Shown here one piece after another: positions 46,204 to 54,959 of a stretch of DNA of 64,000 bases (the first letter of the stretch is position 1; every line of letters starts with the position of its first letter). The translations under genes and the position numbers were made by a program. The notes beneath the pieces were generated by a model. The model ran no database searches, was not told where the DNA came from, and saw nothing but the letters and a program-made list of their open reading frames with translations. The DNA is from CBDESN01 sp965242495 (lineage in GTDB: Bacteria > Pseudomonadota > Alphaproteobacteria > MPNO01): positions 2,418,001-2,482,000 of the forward strand of contig OZ251446.1 in assembly GCA_965242495.1 (NCBI GenBank). The letters are read 5' to 3'.

Positions 46204-47857
46204 AAGGTTCGAAGCAGGCGAGGAATTCGGCGACCGCGGCCGCGTCGCCCTCGACCGCGGCCGCGCCGCGCCGGAGGGCCTCCTCGATCGTCGTCCGGCC
46301 GAACAGCCACGCCAACAGCACTGGCCGGTCGAAGCGCAGGCTGGCGTCGCAACCTGCGGGCGGGACTTCGAAGAACTGGCAGACGCCCCGGCGGATCTCG
46401 AGCGCGCAGGATTCGCCGCTGTCCGTGGTCTCGAAGGCGACCCGCAGGACGGTCTCGGAGCAGCGCTCGGCCATCAGGCGAACGGTCATCACCCGCATGA
46501 TCCCGGCAAGCGGGAACCCCCGCACTTGCTCGGGCGCGCCCAGCGCCATGCCGCCGGCCGCCGGTTCGAACTCGCCGTCGAGCTCCATCGCCGCGGTCAG
46601 CGCCCAGTTGCGCCAGGTGGCGTTCTTCTGCGCGTAGCCCCATTGCCGCAACGCCCGCGCCTTCAGCGACCGCGCCTCCCGGTCGGCGCGGTCGGCGCGG
46701 ACCGCCCAGGTGAGGAGCTCGGCGGCCCATTGGGCGTCACCCCCCTCCAGCGCGTCCCGGGCCGCGGCCAGCAGCGCGTCGCGACCGCCCATCAACGCCA
46801 GATAGCGCCGCGCCCGTTCGGCGCGCGGAGCGGGATCGAGCGCTGCGGGATCGCCCTCGTACCAGCCGAGATAGCCGGCATAGATCGCCGGGATGGCGTG
46901 CTTGTAGGAGCCGTAATACTCGCCCAGCCACGGATGGCCGCGCAGCCGTTCGGGCATCGTCACCAGCTCCCGGATCTCGTCGGGCGCGCAGCCCTTGTTC
47001 ATGTAGCGGACCGTCTGGTCGTGGAGATACTGGATGGCGTCCCGATAGTCGGTCAGCAGCGCCTCGATCCGGGCGGCGCCCTCGACCGGACGGCCGTGAT
47101 GGGGGATCAGGATCTCGGCGCCGAACGCCCGCAGCCGGTCCACCCCGCGCGCCCAGATCATCGGGTCGCGGAACCGGGTCCCGCGCAATGCGTAGACGTT
47201 GGGGAACGACTCGTAGACCGCGTCGGCGGACAGGAGGATCTTCTCGTCCGGCAGCCAGACCGCGCACTGGTCCTCGGTCTCCGACGGGACGAGATGGATC
47301 TCGAAGCGGACGCCGCCGGTCTCGCCCCGGTAGTCGGTTTCGAAGGTCACGGTCGGCGGCAAGAAGCCGCGCGGGCCCGGGCGCTGCGGCGGGCCGAGCC
47401 CGGCGCCGACATTGCCTGTGGGGCCGGGCGGCAAGCGCATCCCGAACTGATAGACGGCGCGGCGTCCCAGGATGGGCGCGATCAGACCCACGTCGCGCAG
47501 CATGTTGTCCACGAGTCCGGCCTGGCCGACGATCTCGACCGCGCCCGACGCCACGTCCCGCTCGGAGACGAAGGCCGCGGCGCCGCTCACATGGTCGGCA
47601 TGGAAATGCGTATAGACGACCGTCCGGATGGGCTTGTCGGTGATCCGCCGGAACTCCGCCGCCACCCGCTCGGCGCTGTCGAGGCCGGTCATGCTGTCGA
47701 CCAGGATGCAGGCGTCGGCGCCCTCGATCAGGGTGCAGTTGACCACGGCATAGCCGAAGGCGCAGTGGACGCGGCCCCGGAGGGTATGGATCCGGGGAGT
47801 CATCGAGTCCTGGTGACGCGCAAGGTCGGGATGGACGGACGGGGAAACCCGATTCAT
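46166..47857 (-). CDS. Alkylsulfatase-like metallo-beta-lactamase hydrolase
   Basis: A 563-residue SdsA1/YjcS-like enzyme. The dinuclear zinc motif is VVYTHFHADHVSG, with further ligands in PSETEDQCAVW, LLSADAVYESF and ILIPHHGRPVEG. A dimerisation helical domain follows (GHPWLGEYYGSYKHAIPAIY and ALMGGRDALLAAARDALEGG) and then an SCP2-like C-domain. Such enzymes remove sulfate from alkyl sulfates. Unlike many relatives no clear signal peptide is visible, so it may be cytoplasmic. Start ATG 47857 or the later ATG (MTPRIHTLRG). Confidence 0.88.
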   Translation of the reverse strand: MNRVSPSVHPDLARHQDSMTPRIHTLRGRVHCAFGYAVVNCTLIEGADACILVDSMTGLDSAERVAAEFRRITDKPIRTVVYTHFHADHVSGAAAFVSERDVASGAVEIVGQAGLVDNMLRDVGLIAPILGRRAVYQFGMRLPPGPTGNVGAGLGPPQRPGPRGFLPPTVTFETDYRGETGGVRFEIHLVPSETEDQCAVWLPDEKILLSADAVYESFPNVYALRGTRFRDPMIWARGVDRLRAFGAEILIPHHGRPVEGAARIEALLTDYRDAIQYLHDQTVRYMNKGCAPDEIRELVTMPERLRGHPWLGEYYGSYKHAIPAIYAGYLGWYEGDPAALDPAPRAERARRYLALMGGRDALLAAARDALEGGDAQWAAELLTWAVRADRADREARSLKARALRQWGYAQKNATWRNWALTAAMELDGEFEPAAGGMALGAPEQVRGFPLAGIMRVMTVRLMAERCSETVLRVAFETTDSGESCALEIRRGVCQFFEVPPAGCDASLRFDRPVLLAWLFGRTTIEEALRRGAAAVEGDAAAVAEFLACFEPFNRPDDIAVAAR

Positions 47858-47884
47858 GCGCTGCGCTCCGATGGCCCGGGGCGC

Positions 47885-48079
47885 AGCCTAACCCGCCTGT
47901 CTCGCCCTGGCCACGGTCTGCGTCGCGTTCGGGCGACGCGATCCGCCAGGAAAAGGCCGGAAGGCGTAGCCGCGCTACGGTCGAGGCCTTTGACGTCGCA
48001 GGCTCGCGCCCGAGCGCGACCCTCCGGGCGGCGCCAGCGCGCCGCACAGGCCATGGCCAGCAGGAGAAATGCGGGCTAG
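47885..48079. repeat. Second MITE-like inverted-repeat element
   Basis: The left end AGCCTAACCCGC is mirrored at the right by GCGGGCTAGG, and inner blocks (CTGGCCACGG and GCCATGGCC) also mirror each other. The ends match those of the 45113-45376 element with substitutions. The right tip is the CTAG used as target by the IS5-type insertion. No gene is present. Confidence 0.6.
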
Positions 48080-48923
48080 GCTCAGGACCTATAACGTGGG
48101 TTGTATGGGGATGCGGGATGTGATTCAACCCTACCAGATATAGGGGGAGCATCATGTCCGACCACCATTTCTGGCTATCCGACGCCCAATTCGCCCGCCT
48201 CAAGCCGCTGTTGCCCAACAAGGTCCGGGGCGTCCCCCGGGTCGACGACCGGCGCGTCATTTCCGGCATCGTCCACGTCATCCGCAACGGGCTGAGATGG
48301 CGCGACGCCCCGACCGAGTACGGCCCGCACAAGACCCTCTACAATCGCTTCGTGCGGTGGAGCGAAGCTGGCGTCTTCAACCGCATCTTCGAGGCCCTGG
48401 CGGCAGAGAGCCGGGCTACGGGCATGGTGATGATCGACACCACCCATCTGAAGGCCCACCGCACCGCAGCCAGCCTGCTCAAAAGGGGGTTCTTCACCGC
48501 TGCATCGGGCGAACCAGAGGCGGCCTGAACTCCAAGCTGCACGCCGTCTGCGATGGTGACGGCAAGCCCTTGGTTCTGCGGCTGACCGCAGGACAGGTCA
48601 GCGACTACCGGGGAGCCGACGCCATGCTCGACGACCTCCCGGACACCGATACTCTGATCGCCGACAAGGGCTACGACAGCGACCGCTTCCGCCAAGCCCT
48701 GGCCGAGCGGCGCATCGAGGCGTGCATTCCGGGCCGCTCCAACCGCAAGACGCCCGTCGCCTTCGATGCCGAACTCTACAAGCGGCGCAACCGCATCGAG
48801 CGCTTGTTCGGCCGGCTCAAGGACTGGCGACGCATCGCAACGCGATACGACCGATGCGCTCACACCTTCTTGAGCGCCATCTGCATCGCCGCTATCCTCA
48901 TCTTCTGGATATGAGTCCTGAGC
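48080..48923 (+). mobile_element. IS5-family (IS427-like) insertion sequence
   Basis: An 844-bp element with ends GCTCAGGACCTATA and, inverted, GCTCAGGACTCATA. It is flanked by the direct repeat CTAG at 48076-48079 and 48924-48927, the target duplication typical of the IS427 group. It encodes one transposase in two frames. It appears complete. Confidence 0.92.
48154..48914 (+). CDS. IS5-family transposase made by -1 frameshifting (orfA-orfB)
   Basis: The first frame, from ATG 48154 (MSDHHFWLSDAQFARLKPLL) to 48528, gives the N-terminal domain and the first catalytic Asp in MVMIDTTHLKAHR. At AAAAGGGGG (48481-48489) a -1 shift enters the second frame, which gives CIGRTRGGLNSKLHAVCDGD, the second Asp in LIADKGYDSDRF and the Glu in RNRIERLFGRLKDWRRIATR, ending at 48914. 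This two-frame design is normal for the IS427 group, so the gene is likely functional, not broken. Confidence 0.9.
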
Positions 48924-50672
48924 CTAGACCTCCGTCGGCGCATCCACCCGGACGGTCACGATGTCCGCGCCGTGGTATTGCTGATGGCGGACCGAGGACG
49001 CGAAGTGCCGCAACAGCCGTAGCGAGGTTTCCGTCCCGGCCCGGATCTCGCCGGTCCGTTCGTCGAGCAACGCGATCCGATCCTCGAGGTTCTCCTCGCC
49101 GGCGGCGGCGATGAACTCCAGCACTGCGCCGCCGTCCTCCTTATGCGCGGTGAGCAGCAGACGCCGGGGGCCGCCTTCCCCGTCGTCATCCTTCTCGAGC
49201 AAGGTCAGCAACGTCTCCTCCGCAGCGGCGTCGAGACGGCGCGCCATCGCGTCGTCCCAGCCGCCGCGGGACGCGAAAGCGCCGATGAACTCCCGTATCC
49301 CGGGCAGGGCCGAGACGTCCAGCGTCACCTGGATCCGGCGGCGGCGGGGCGCCGTCGCTTCCATGAACAGGGTCATGAGAACGGCCACGAGGCCCCCGGC
49401 CGTCATGCCGTTCTCGAGGACGCCGCCCCCGAGCTTCGAGACGTACTCGGGAAAGATCAGGCCGTTCTGAAACCCCACGCCGACCCAGAACGCGACGCCG
49501 ACGATCAGACTCTTGCGATAGTCCACCCCGTCCTGGACGACGATCCTCATGCCGACCACGAACAGCATGGCCAGCAGCACGGTGATGTAAGCCGCCGCGA
49601 CCGGACCCGGTATCGCCAGGACCACGGCGAGCCCCTTGGGAACGAACGCCAGGACGACGAACGCCGCCCCCACCGCGACGCCGACGCTCCGGGCTCCGAC
49701 CCCGGTGAGCGCGGTCATCGAGATGCTCGTCGAATAAGTCGTGTTGGGCACCGTGCCCGCGAGGCCGGACAGCAGGTTGCCCGCCCCGTCCGCGGCCACC
49801 GCGCCCTGCACCGACCGGAAGTCCACCGCGCGGGGCCGGCGCCACGACACGCGCTGGATGGCGACCCCGTCGCCGATCGTCTCTATGGCGCCGACTTGGG
49901 TCACGAACAGGAACGCTGGAAGAAGCGTCCAGAAGACCGGCCCGAAGTCGAGATCGAAACCCGGCCATCCGCTCTCCGGGAAGCCGATCCACGACGCCTC
50001 CGCCACGCGCCCCGCATCGTAGACGCCGTAGAATGCGGCCAGGGCCGAGCCGGCGGCGACGCCGATGACCGGCGCCCACAGGCGCAGAGCGCCCGACGCC
50101 TTGAGCGCGATGCCGCCGATGACGAGCGCGGTCGCGAGGGCGCAGAACGGCGCGGCGGACGCCGGCGTCCCGGAGGGCACGTCCCCGAACCCCTTGAAGA
50201 TGATCGGCATCACCGTGACCGGTATCAGCATGATCACAGTCCCGGTCACGGCCGGGGTCAGAATCCGCCGGAGCAGCGAGAGGCGCGCGGCGAGCGTGAA
50301 CTGGCAGAACGACGAGATGACCACCAGCGTGGCCAGCATCGCCGGGCCGCCCTGGGCGAGGGCCGCGACGGAGACCGCGATGAAGGCCCCGGACGTGCCC
50401 ATGGCGAGGACGTAGCCGGCGCCGATGCGGCCGATCCGGACCGCTTGCAGCACCGTCGTCGCGCCGCTGACCGCGACCGCGGCGAACACCGCCCAGGACA
50501 GGTAGGTCTCCGTACCGCCGGCGGCCCGCACGATGATCGAGGGCGTCAGCACGATGCCGGCCACGCAGAGCAGGGCGAGCTGCAAGCCGAGGCCGACGGA
50601 AAGCGCCATCGGAGGCCTGTCGTCGGGTTGGTAGCGAACGCCTGCGCGCCGATCGGAATCGTTGGCAGTCAT
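48924..50672 (-). CDS. NCS2 xanthine/uracil-type permease with C-terminal ATPase-like domain
   Basis: A 582-residue inner-membrane transporter with about a dozen hydrophobic segments. TQVGAIETIGDGVAIQRVSW and AVAADGAGNLLSGLAGTVPN TTYS are the substrate-binding helices of nucleobase permeases. After residue ~455 the membrane part ends and ~130 soluble residues follow (QVTLDVSALPGIREFIGAFA, RRLDAAAEETLLTLLEKDDD), resembling a degenerate RsbW-type HATPase fold. Start ATG 50672 (MTANDSDRRAGVRYQPDDRP). The stop TAG is the IS target-site CTAG. Confidence 0.85.
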   Translation of the reverse strand: MTANDSDRRAGVRYQPDDRPPMALSVGLGLQLALLCVAGIVLTPSIIVRAAGGTETYLSWAVFAAVAVSGATTVLQAVRIGRIGAGYVLAMGTSGAFIAVSVAALAQGGPAMLATLVVISSFCQFTLAARLSLLRRILTPAVTGTVIMLIPVTVMPIIFKGFGDVPSGTPASAAPFCALATALVIGGIALKASGALRLWAPVIGVAAGSALAAFYGVYDAGRVAEASWIGFPESGWPGFDLDFGPVFWTLLPAFLFVTQVGAIETIGDGVAIQRVSWRRPRAVDFRSVQGAVAADGAGNLLSGLAGTVPNTTYSTSISMTALTGVGARSVGVAVGAAFVVLAFVPKGLAVVLAIPGPVAAAYITVLLAMLFVVGMRIVVQDGVDYRKSLIVGVAFWVGVGFQNGLIFPEYVSKLGGGVLENGMTAGGLVAVLMTLFMEATAPRRRRIQVTLDVSALPGIREFIGAFASRGGWDDAMARRLDAAAEETLLTLLEKDDDGEGGPRRLLLTAHKEDGGAVLEFIAAAGEENLEDRIALLDERTGEIRAGTETSLRLLRHFASSVRHQQYHGADIVTVRVDAPTEV

Positions 50673-50836
50673 GCCGTCAGCTTTGCCGGTTCGCGAAGCG
50701 ACCGGCGGACACTGTCGCACATCTTCACCCGACGGTCGCGTCCGACCGGTTACCGGACGACGGCGGCCATTGACGCCGCCAAGCCGGCGGTGGAATCATG
50801 GCTCGGAGCGGATCGGCGGCGGAGGGCGGATCGAAT

Positions 50837-53173
50837 ATGAGCAGCAAGGGGGTCGGCGCCAGTCTCCTCCGCAAGGAGGACGAGCGGTTCCTGACCGGGC
50901 GGGGCCGGTTCACCGGCGACGTCCGGCCTGCCGGCATGCGCGAGATCGCCTTCCTGCGGAGCCCGGCGGCGCATGCGCGCATCCGCCGCATCCGCAAGCC
51001 GGCCGGCGCCGAAGGGCGGGTCTACACCGCCGCCGACCTCGACATCCCACCCATGCGCACCCCCTCCAAGCTGCCCGGCTACAAGCCGGCGGACTATCCG
51101 GCCCTGGCCGACGGCAAGGTCCGGTTCGTGGGCGAGCTCGTCGCCGCCTGCGTCGGCGAGACGCGCGCCGAGGCGGAGGATCTCGCACAGGCGACGGAGG
51201 CCGAGTTCGAGGAGCTCGCGCCGGTCACCGACATGCTGGCGGCGCGAAGACCGAACTCCCCCCTGGTCCACGAGGCGTGGGGGGACAACATCGTCCTCGA
51301 GACGCGCATCGAGGGCGACCTCGCGGCCGCCGAGGCGGAGGCGGCGGTCACCGTCGCCAGAGACTACCGGCTGAGCCGTCAGGCGATGGTGCCGCTGGAG
51401 GGCCGCGCCGCGCTCGCCGAGTGGGACGACCGCGCCGACCAGCTGGTGATCCATCTTTCGACCCAGATCCCGCATATGATCCGCAACGGCTTGGCGTTGT
51501 TTCTCGGGCTCCGGCAGCGCCAAGTGCGGGTGATCCCGCCCGACGTCGGCGGCGGCTTCGGCCTCAAATGCTACGTCGAACCCGAGGCGCTGCTCGCAGC
51601 CTGGCTCGCGCGCAAGCTGCGCCGGCCGATCCGCTGGGTCGAGGATCGGCGCGAGCATCTGATCGCCGACGCCAACTGCCGCGAACACCATTATCGGGTG
51701 ACCGCCCACGCCGACCGGCGCGGCAGGATCCTGGGGCTCGACGCCGAAGTCACGGTCGATGCCGGGGCCTATTCGGTCTACCCGTTCACCAACTGCCTGG
51801 ACGCCGCCATGGCCGGCGGCAACATGCTGGGGCCCTACGACATCCGCGCCTATCGCGGCCGCACCTGGACGGTGGCGACCAACAAGCCGCCGCTGATGCC
51901 CTATCGCGGGGTGGCCCGGCCCGGCGTGAGCTTCGCCATGGAGTCGCTGATCGACGCCATCGCGCGCGCGGTGGGCCGCGAACCGCACGAGGTGCGGATC
52001 GACAACATGGTGACCGCCGACATGATGCCGCACGCCAACGCGGCGCGGAAGACCTTCGACAGCGGCGACTACCCGGAGGCCGTCCGGCGTGCGGCGAAGC
52101 GGATCGATCTCGACGGCGTGCGCCGGCGCCAACGGCGCGAGGAGCCGGACGGACGCCTGATCGGCGTCGGCTTCGGCAGCTACACCGAGCAGACCGCGCA
52201 CGGCACGTCGGTGTTCTCGAGCTGGGGCGTCCAGGCGGTTCCCGGCTTCGAGCAGGCCGGTGCGAAGCTGACCCCGGACGGCGGCCTCGAAATCCGGGTC
52301 GGCGTCCAGTCGCACGGCCAGGGCATGGAGACCACCCTCGCTCAGATCGCCAACGAGGTGCTGGGCGTCGACCCCGCCCATGTCGCCGTCATCCATGGCG
52401 ACACCGGCCTTACCCCCTACTCGACCGGCACCTACGCATCGCGCGCGGCGGTGATGGCGGGCGGAGCGGTGTCGCGCGCCTGCCGCGCGCTCGCCGGGCG
52501 GATGGCGCGGATCGGGGCGCATCTGCTGCAATGCGCGCCCGAGGACGTCGCCGTCCGCGACGGCAGGGTCATCGGTCCCGGCGGCGACGTGCCGCTCGCG
52601 GAAATCGGCCGGGTCTGGTATCTCAACCCCGAAGAGCTCCCGGCGGAGGTCGACATGGGCGGCGTCGAGGCGGTGGAGGGTTACCGGCCCGACCCGGACC
52701 ACGGCACCTTCTCCTACGCGACCCATGCCGCGGTGGTGGCGGTGGATGCGGACATCGGCGCGGTCGAGCTGCTGGATTACGTCGTCATCGAGGATTGCGG
52801 CACCATGGTGAACCCGATGATCGTCGCCGGCCAATGCCACGGCGGCGCGGCCCAGGGCATCGGCAGCGCGCTGTACGAGGAATCCCCGTTCGACGAGGCG
52901 GGCCAGCCGTTGGCCTCGACCCTAGCCGACTACATCGTGCCGGGGGCCACCGAGATCCCGGCGATCGGCCTGGAGCACATGCTGACGCCCTCGCCCCACA
53001 CCGAGTTCGGGATCAAGGGGGTCGGCGAAGGCGGGGCGATCCCGACGATGGCGGTGATCGGAAACGCGATCAACGACGCGCTGCGCTCGTTCGGCGTCGA
53101 GGTCGACCGGACGCCGATCACCCCCCGGCGCGTGCTGGGCGCGATCGCCGCGGCGCGGGAGGCCGCCCGATGA
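50837..53173 (+). CDS. Molybdenum hydroxylase large subunit (xanthine dehydrogenase/CoxL family)
   Basis: A 778-residue molybdopterin-cytosine-dinucleotide subunit. MSSKGVGASLLRKEDERFLTG opens the family's a/b hammerhead domain. Mo-cofactor loops include IPPDVGGGFGLKCYVEPEAL, GVQSHGQGMETTLAQIANEV and FGIKGVGEGGAIPTMAVI with the catalytic Glu. The CO-dehydrogenase active-site loop with Cys is absent at YRGVARPGVSFAMES, so an aldehyde or N-heterocycle hydroxylase is more likely. It is first of three coupled genes; its stop overlaps the FAD-subunit start (ATGA). Confidence 0.92.
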   Translation: MSSKGVGASLLRKEDERFLTGRGRFTGDVRPAGMREIAFLRSPAAHARIRRIRKPAGAEGRVYTAADLDIPPMRTPSKLPGYKPADYPALADGKVRFVGELVAACVGETRAEAEDLAQATEAEFEELAPVTDMLAARRPNSPLVHEAWGDNIVLETRIEGDLAAAEAEAAVTVARDYRLSRQAMVPLEGRAALAEWDDRADQLVIHLSTQIPHMIRNGLALFLGLRQRQVRVIPPDVGGGFGLKCYVEPEALLAAWLARKLRRPIRWVEDRREHLIADANCREHHYRVTAHADRRGRILGLDAEVTVDAGAYSVYPFTNCLDAAMAGGNMLGPYDIRAYRGRTWTVATNKPPLMPYRGVARPGVSFAMESLIDAIARAVGREPHEVRIDNMVTADMMPHANAARKTFDSGDYPEAVRRAAKRIDLDGVRRRQRREEPDGRLIGVGFGSYTEQTAHGTSVFSSWGVQAVPGFEQAGAKLTPDGGLEIRVGVQSHGQGMETTLAQIANEVLGVDPAHVAVIHGDTGLTPYSTGTYASRAAVMAGGAVSRACRALAGRMARIGAHLLQCAPEDVAVRDGRVIGPGGDVPLAEIGRVWYLNPEELPAEVDMGGVEAVEGYRPDPDHGTFSYATHAAVVAVDADIGAVELLDYVVIEDCGTMVNPMIVAGQCHGGAAQGIGSALYEESPFDEAGQPLASTLADYIVPGATEIPAIGLEHMLTPSPHTEFGIKGVGEGGAIPTMAVIGNAINDALRSFGVEVDRTPITPRRVLGAIAAAREAAR

Positions 53174-54000
53174 AACCGGCCAGATTCGAGCACGAACGCC
53201 CGACGAGCCTGGAGGCGGCGATCGAGCTGCTGGGCCGGGCGGACGGCTTCGCCAAGCTGCTCGCGGGCGGCCAGTCGCTGGCGCCGATGATGAACCTCCG
53301 GCTGGCGCAGCCGGACCTGCTGGTCGACATCGCCGGCATCGAGCCGCTGCGGCGGGTGGAGGAGGAGAACGGCGCGCTGTTCGTGGGCGCGATGGTCACC
53401 CATGCGGCGATCGAAGACGGCGAGCTGCCCGAGGCGACGCAGGGCTTCCTGCGCTTCGTCGCCGGCCAGATCGCCTATCGCGCGATCCGCAACCGGGGAA
53501 CCATCGGCGGCAGCGTGGCCCACGCCGACCCGGCCGGCGACTGGCCGACGGCGCTGCTGGCGCTCGGCGCCGAGGTTGCGATCGTCGGGCCGAAGGGTCC
53601 GCGCAGCGTGGACCTCGGGGCGCTCCAGCTCGGTGCCTTCACCACCGGGCTCGAGCCCGACGACGTCCTCGAAGGGATGCGCATCGCCCGCCTCTCGGCC
53701 AAGGCGCGCTGGGGCTATTACAAGATCTGCCGCAAACCGGGCGAGTTCGCCGACTCGATCGGCGCCGCGGTGGTCGATCCCGACCGGGGCTTCGCCCGCG
53801 TCGTGCTGGGCGCCGCCGGCGGAGCGCCGCTGTCGCTGCCCGCGGTCGCCGAACGAATTGCGGCGTCGGGGGACGACGGCTTCGACATCGACGCGGCGAA
53901 GGCGGCCTTGGCCGAGGCGGGGACCTCCTTCGATGCGTTCGAGACCCAGATCCACGCCGCGGCCTTGAGCCGCGCTGTCAAGGCGGCATTCCAACGATGA
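53170..54000 (+). CDS. Molybdenum hydroxylase FAD-binding medium subunit
   Basis: A 276-residue CoxM-type subunit. FAD-binding signatures are AKLLAGGQSLAPMMNLRLAQ and IRNRGTIGGSVAHADPAGDW; KICRKPGEFADSIGAAVV belongs to the C-terminal domain. It passes electrons from the iron-sulfur subunit to the acceptor. Both ends overlap neighbouring genes by 4 bp, showing a tightly coupled L-M-S operon. Confidence 0.95.
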   Translation: MKPARFEHERPTSLEAAIELLGRADGFAKLLAGGQSLAPMMNLRLAQPDLLVDIAGIEPLRRVEEENGALFVGAMVTHAAIEDGELPEATQGFLRFVAGQIAYRAIRNRGTIGGSVAHADPAGDWPTALLALGAEVAIVGPKGPRSVDLGALQLGAFTTGLEPDDVLEGMRIARLSAKARWGYYKICRKPGEFADSIGAAVVDPDRGFARVVLGAAGGAPLSLPAVAERIAASGDDGFDIDAAKAALAEAGTSFDAFETQIHAAALSRAVKAAFQR

Positions 54001-54470
54001 AAACCATCGCGATGACGGTCAACGGGCAGGCGGTCGCCGGTCAGGTCGAGCCCCGGCTCAGCCTCGCCGACTATCTGCGCGAGCATCTCCGGCTCACCGG
54101 CACCCATCTGGGCTGCGAACACGGCGTCTGCGGCGCCTGCACGATCAAGCTCGACGGCGAGCCCGCGCGCTCCTGCATCGCCTTCGCCGTCGGCTGCGAC
54201 GGGGCGGACGTGCGCACCATCGAAGGCTTCGACGACGACGACGTGATGGAGGACCTCCGCCAAGCCTTCACCGAGCATCACGGGCTGCAATGCGGCTACT
54301 GCACGCCGGGTATGCTGATCAGCGCGCACGACATCGTGACCCGTCTGCCCGACGCCGACGAGCGCCGCGTCCGCCTCGAACTCAGCGGCAATCTCTGCCG
54401 CTGCACCGGCTATGTCGGCATCGTGCGCGCCATCCTGGCGGTGCTGGAAAAGCGCCGCGCCGCGCTATAG
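53997..54470 (+). CDS. Molybdenum hydroxylase 2Fe-2S small subunit
   Basis: A 157-residue CoxS-type subunit. The plant-ferredoxin cluster is GCEHGVCGACTIKLDGEPAR then SC; the second cluster is QCGYCTPGMLIS with GNLCRCTGYVGIVRAI. All eight cysteines are present. It links the Mo site to FAD. Its end overlaps the convergent dioxygenase beta-subunit gene by 6 bp. Confidence 0.96.
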   Translation: MKTIAMTVNGQAVAGQVEPRLSLADYLREHLRLTGTHLGCEHGVCGACTIKLDGEPARSCIAFAVGCDGADVRTIEGFDDDDVMEDLRQAFTEHHGLQCGYCTPGMLISAHDIVTRLPDADERRVRLELSGNLCRCTGYVGIVRAILAVLEKRRAAL

Positions 54471-54959
54471 CGGCACGGCGAGCAGGTTGTCGATCGCGAA
54501 GGTGTCGGCGACGACGATCTTCCTGCGGAAGCGCGCGCCGCCGTCGGCGACGACGATCTCGTCCTCGTACTTGCCGGTCGAATAGATGCGGGTCTCGCCC
54601 TCCTCGGTCGAGTGCAGCACCAGATAGCTCGCGCTCGTCCGATAGGCGCCGCTTTCCTCGCCATGGACCCGGACGTTGGCGATCAGATGGCGGATATGGA
54701 GATAGGGGTAGGTGAGCGTGTCCTTCAGGACCGCCACGCGGTCCTCCACCGCGCCGCGCGAATCGCAGTAGATCAGCGCCCCGGGCAGGCCGAGCTCGCG
54801 GTTCTCGCGCGACTGCACCTCGTAATGGCAGGCGTCTGCGAAGAACGTCGGCCACGCCTCGAACCGGCGCTCGTCGAGGCAGAGCGCGTAGTCGGCGTAG
54901 AGGGCGAGGATGGCGAAGAACGGCTCTCCGTCCGCCGCCCCGCCGGGTTCAGGCGGCAT
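54465..54959 (-). CDS. Aromatic-ring-hydroxylating dioxygenase beta subunit
   Basis: A 164-residue NTF2-fold structural subunit. ALYADYALCLDERRFEAWPT, FFADACHYEVQSREN, and LTYPYLHIRHLIANVRVHGE are the family's conserved stretches. Its start overlaps the alpha-subunit end by 11 bp, so the subunits are made in fixed ratio. It has no catalytic role of its own; it stabilises the alpha3-beta3 oxygenase. Confidence 0.92.
   Translation of the reverse strand: MPPEPGGAADGEPFFAILALYADYALCLDERRFEAWPTFFADACHYEVQSRENRELGLPGALIYCDSRGAVEDRVAVLKDTLTYPYLHIRHLIANVRVHGEESGAYRTSASYLVLHSTEEGETRIYSTGKYEDEIVVADGGARFRRKIVVADTFAIDNLLAVPL

Noticed and set aside
48154..48914. Transposase pseudogene
   Set aside because: Two frames are normal for this IS group, which uses -1 frameshifting; catalytic residues and both ends are intact.
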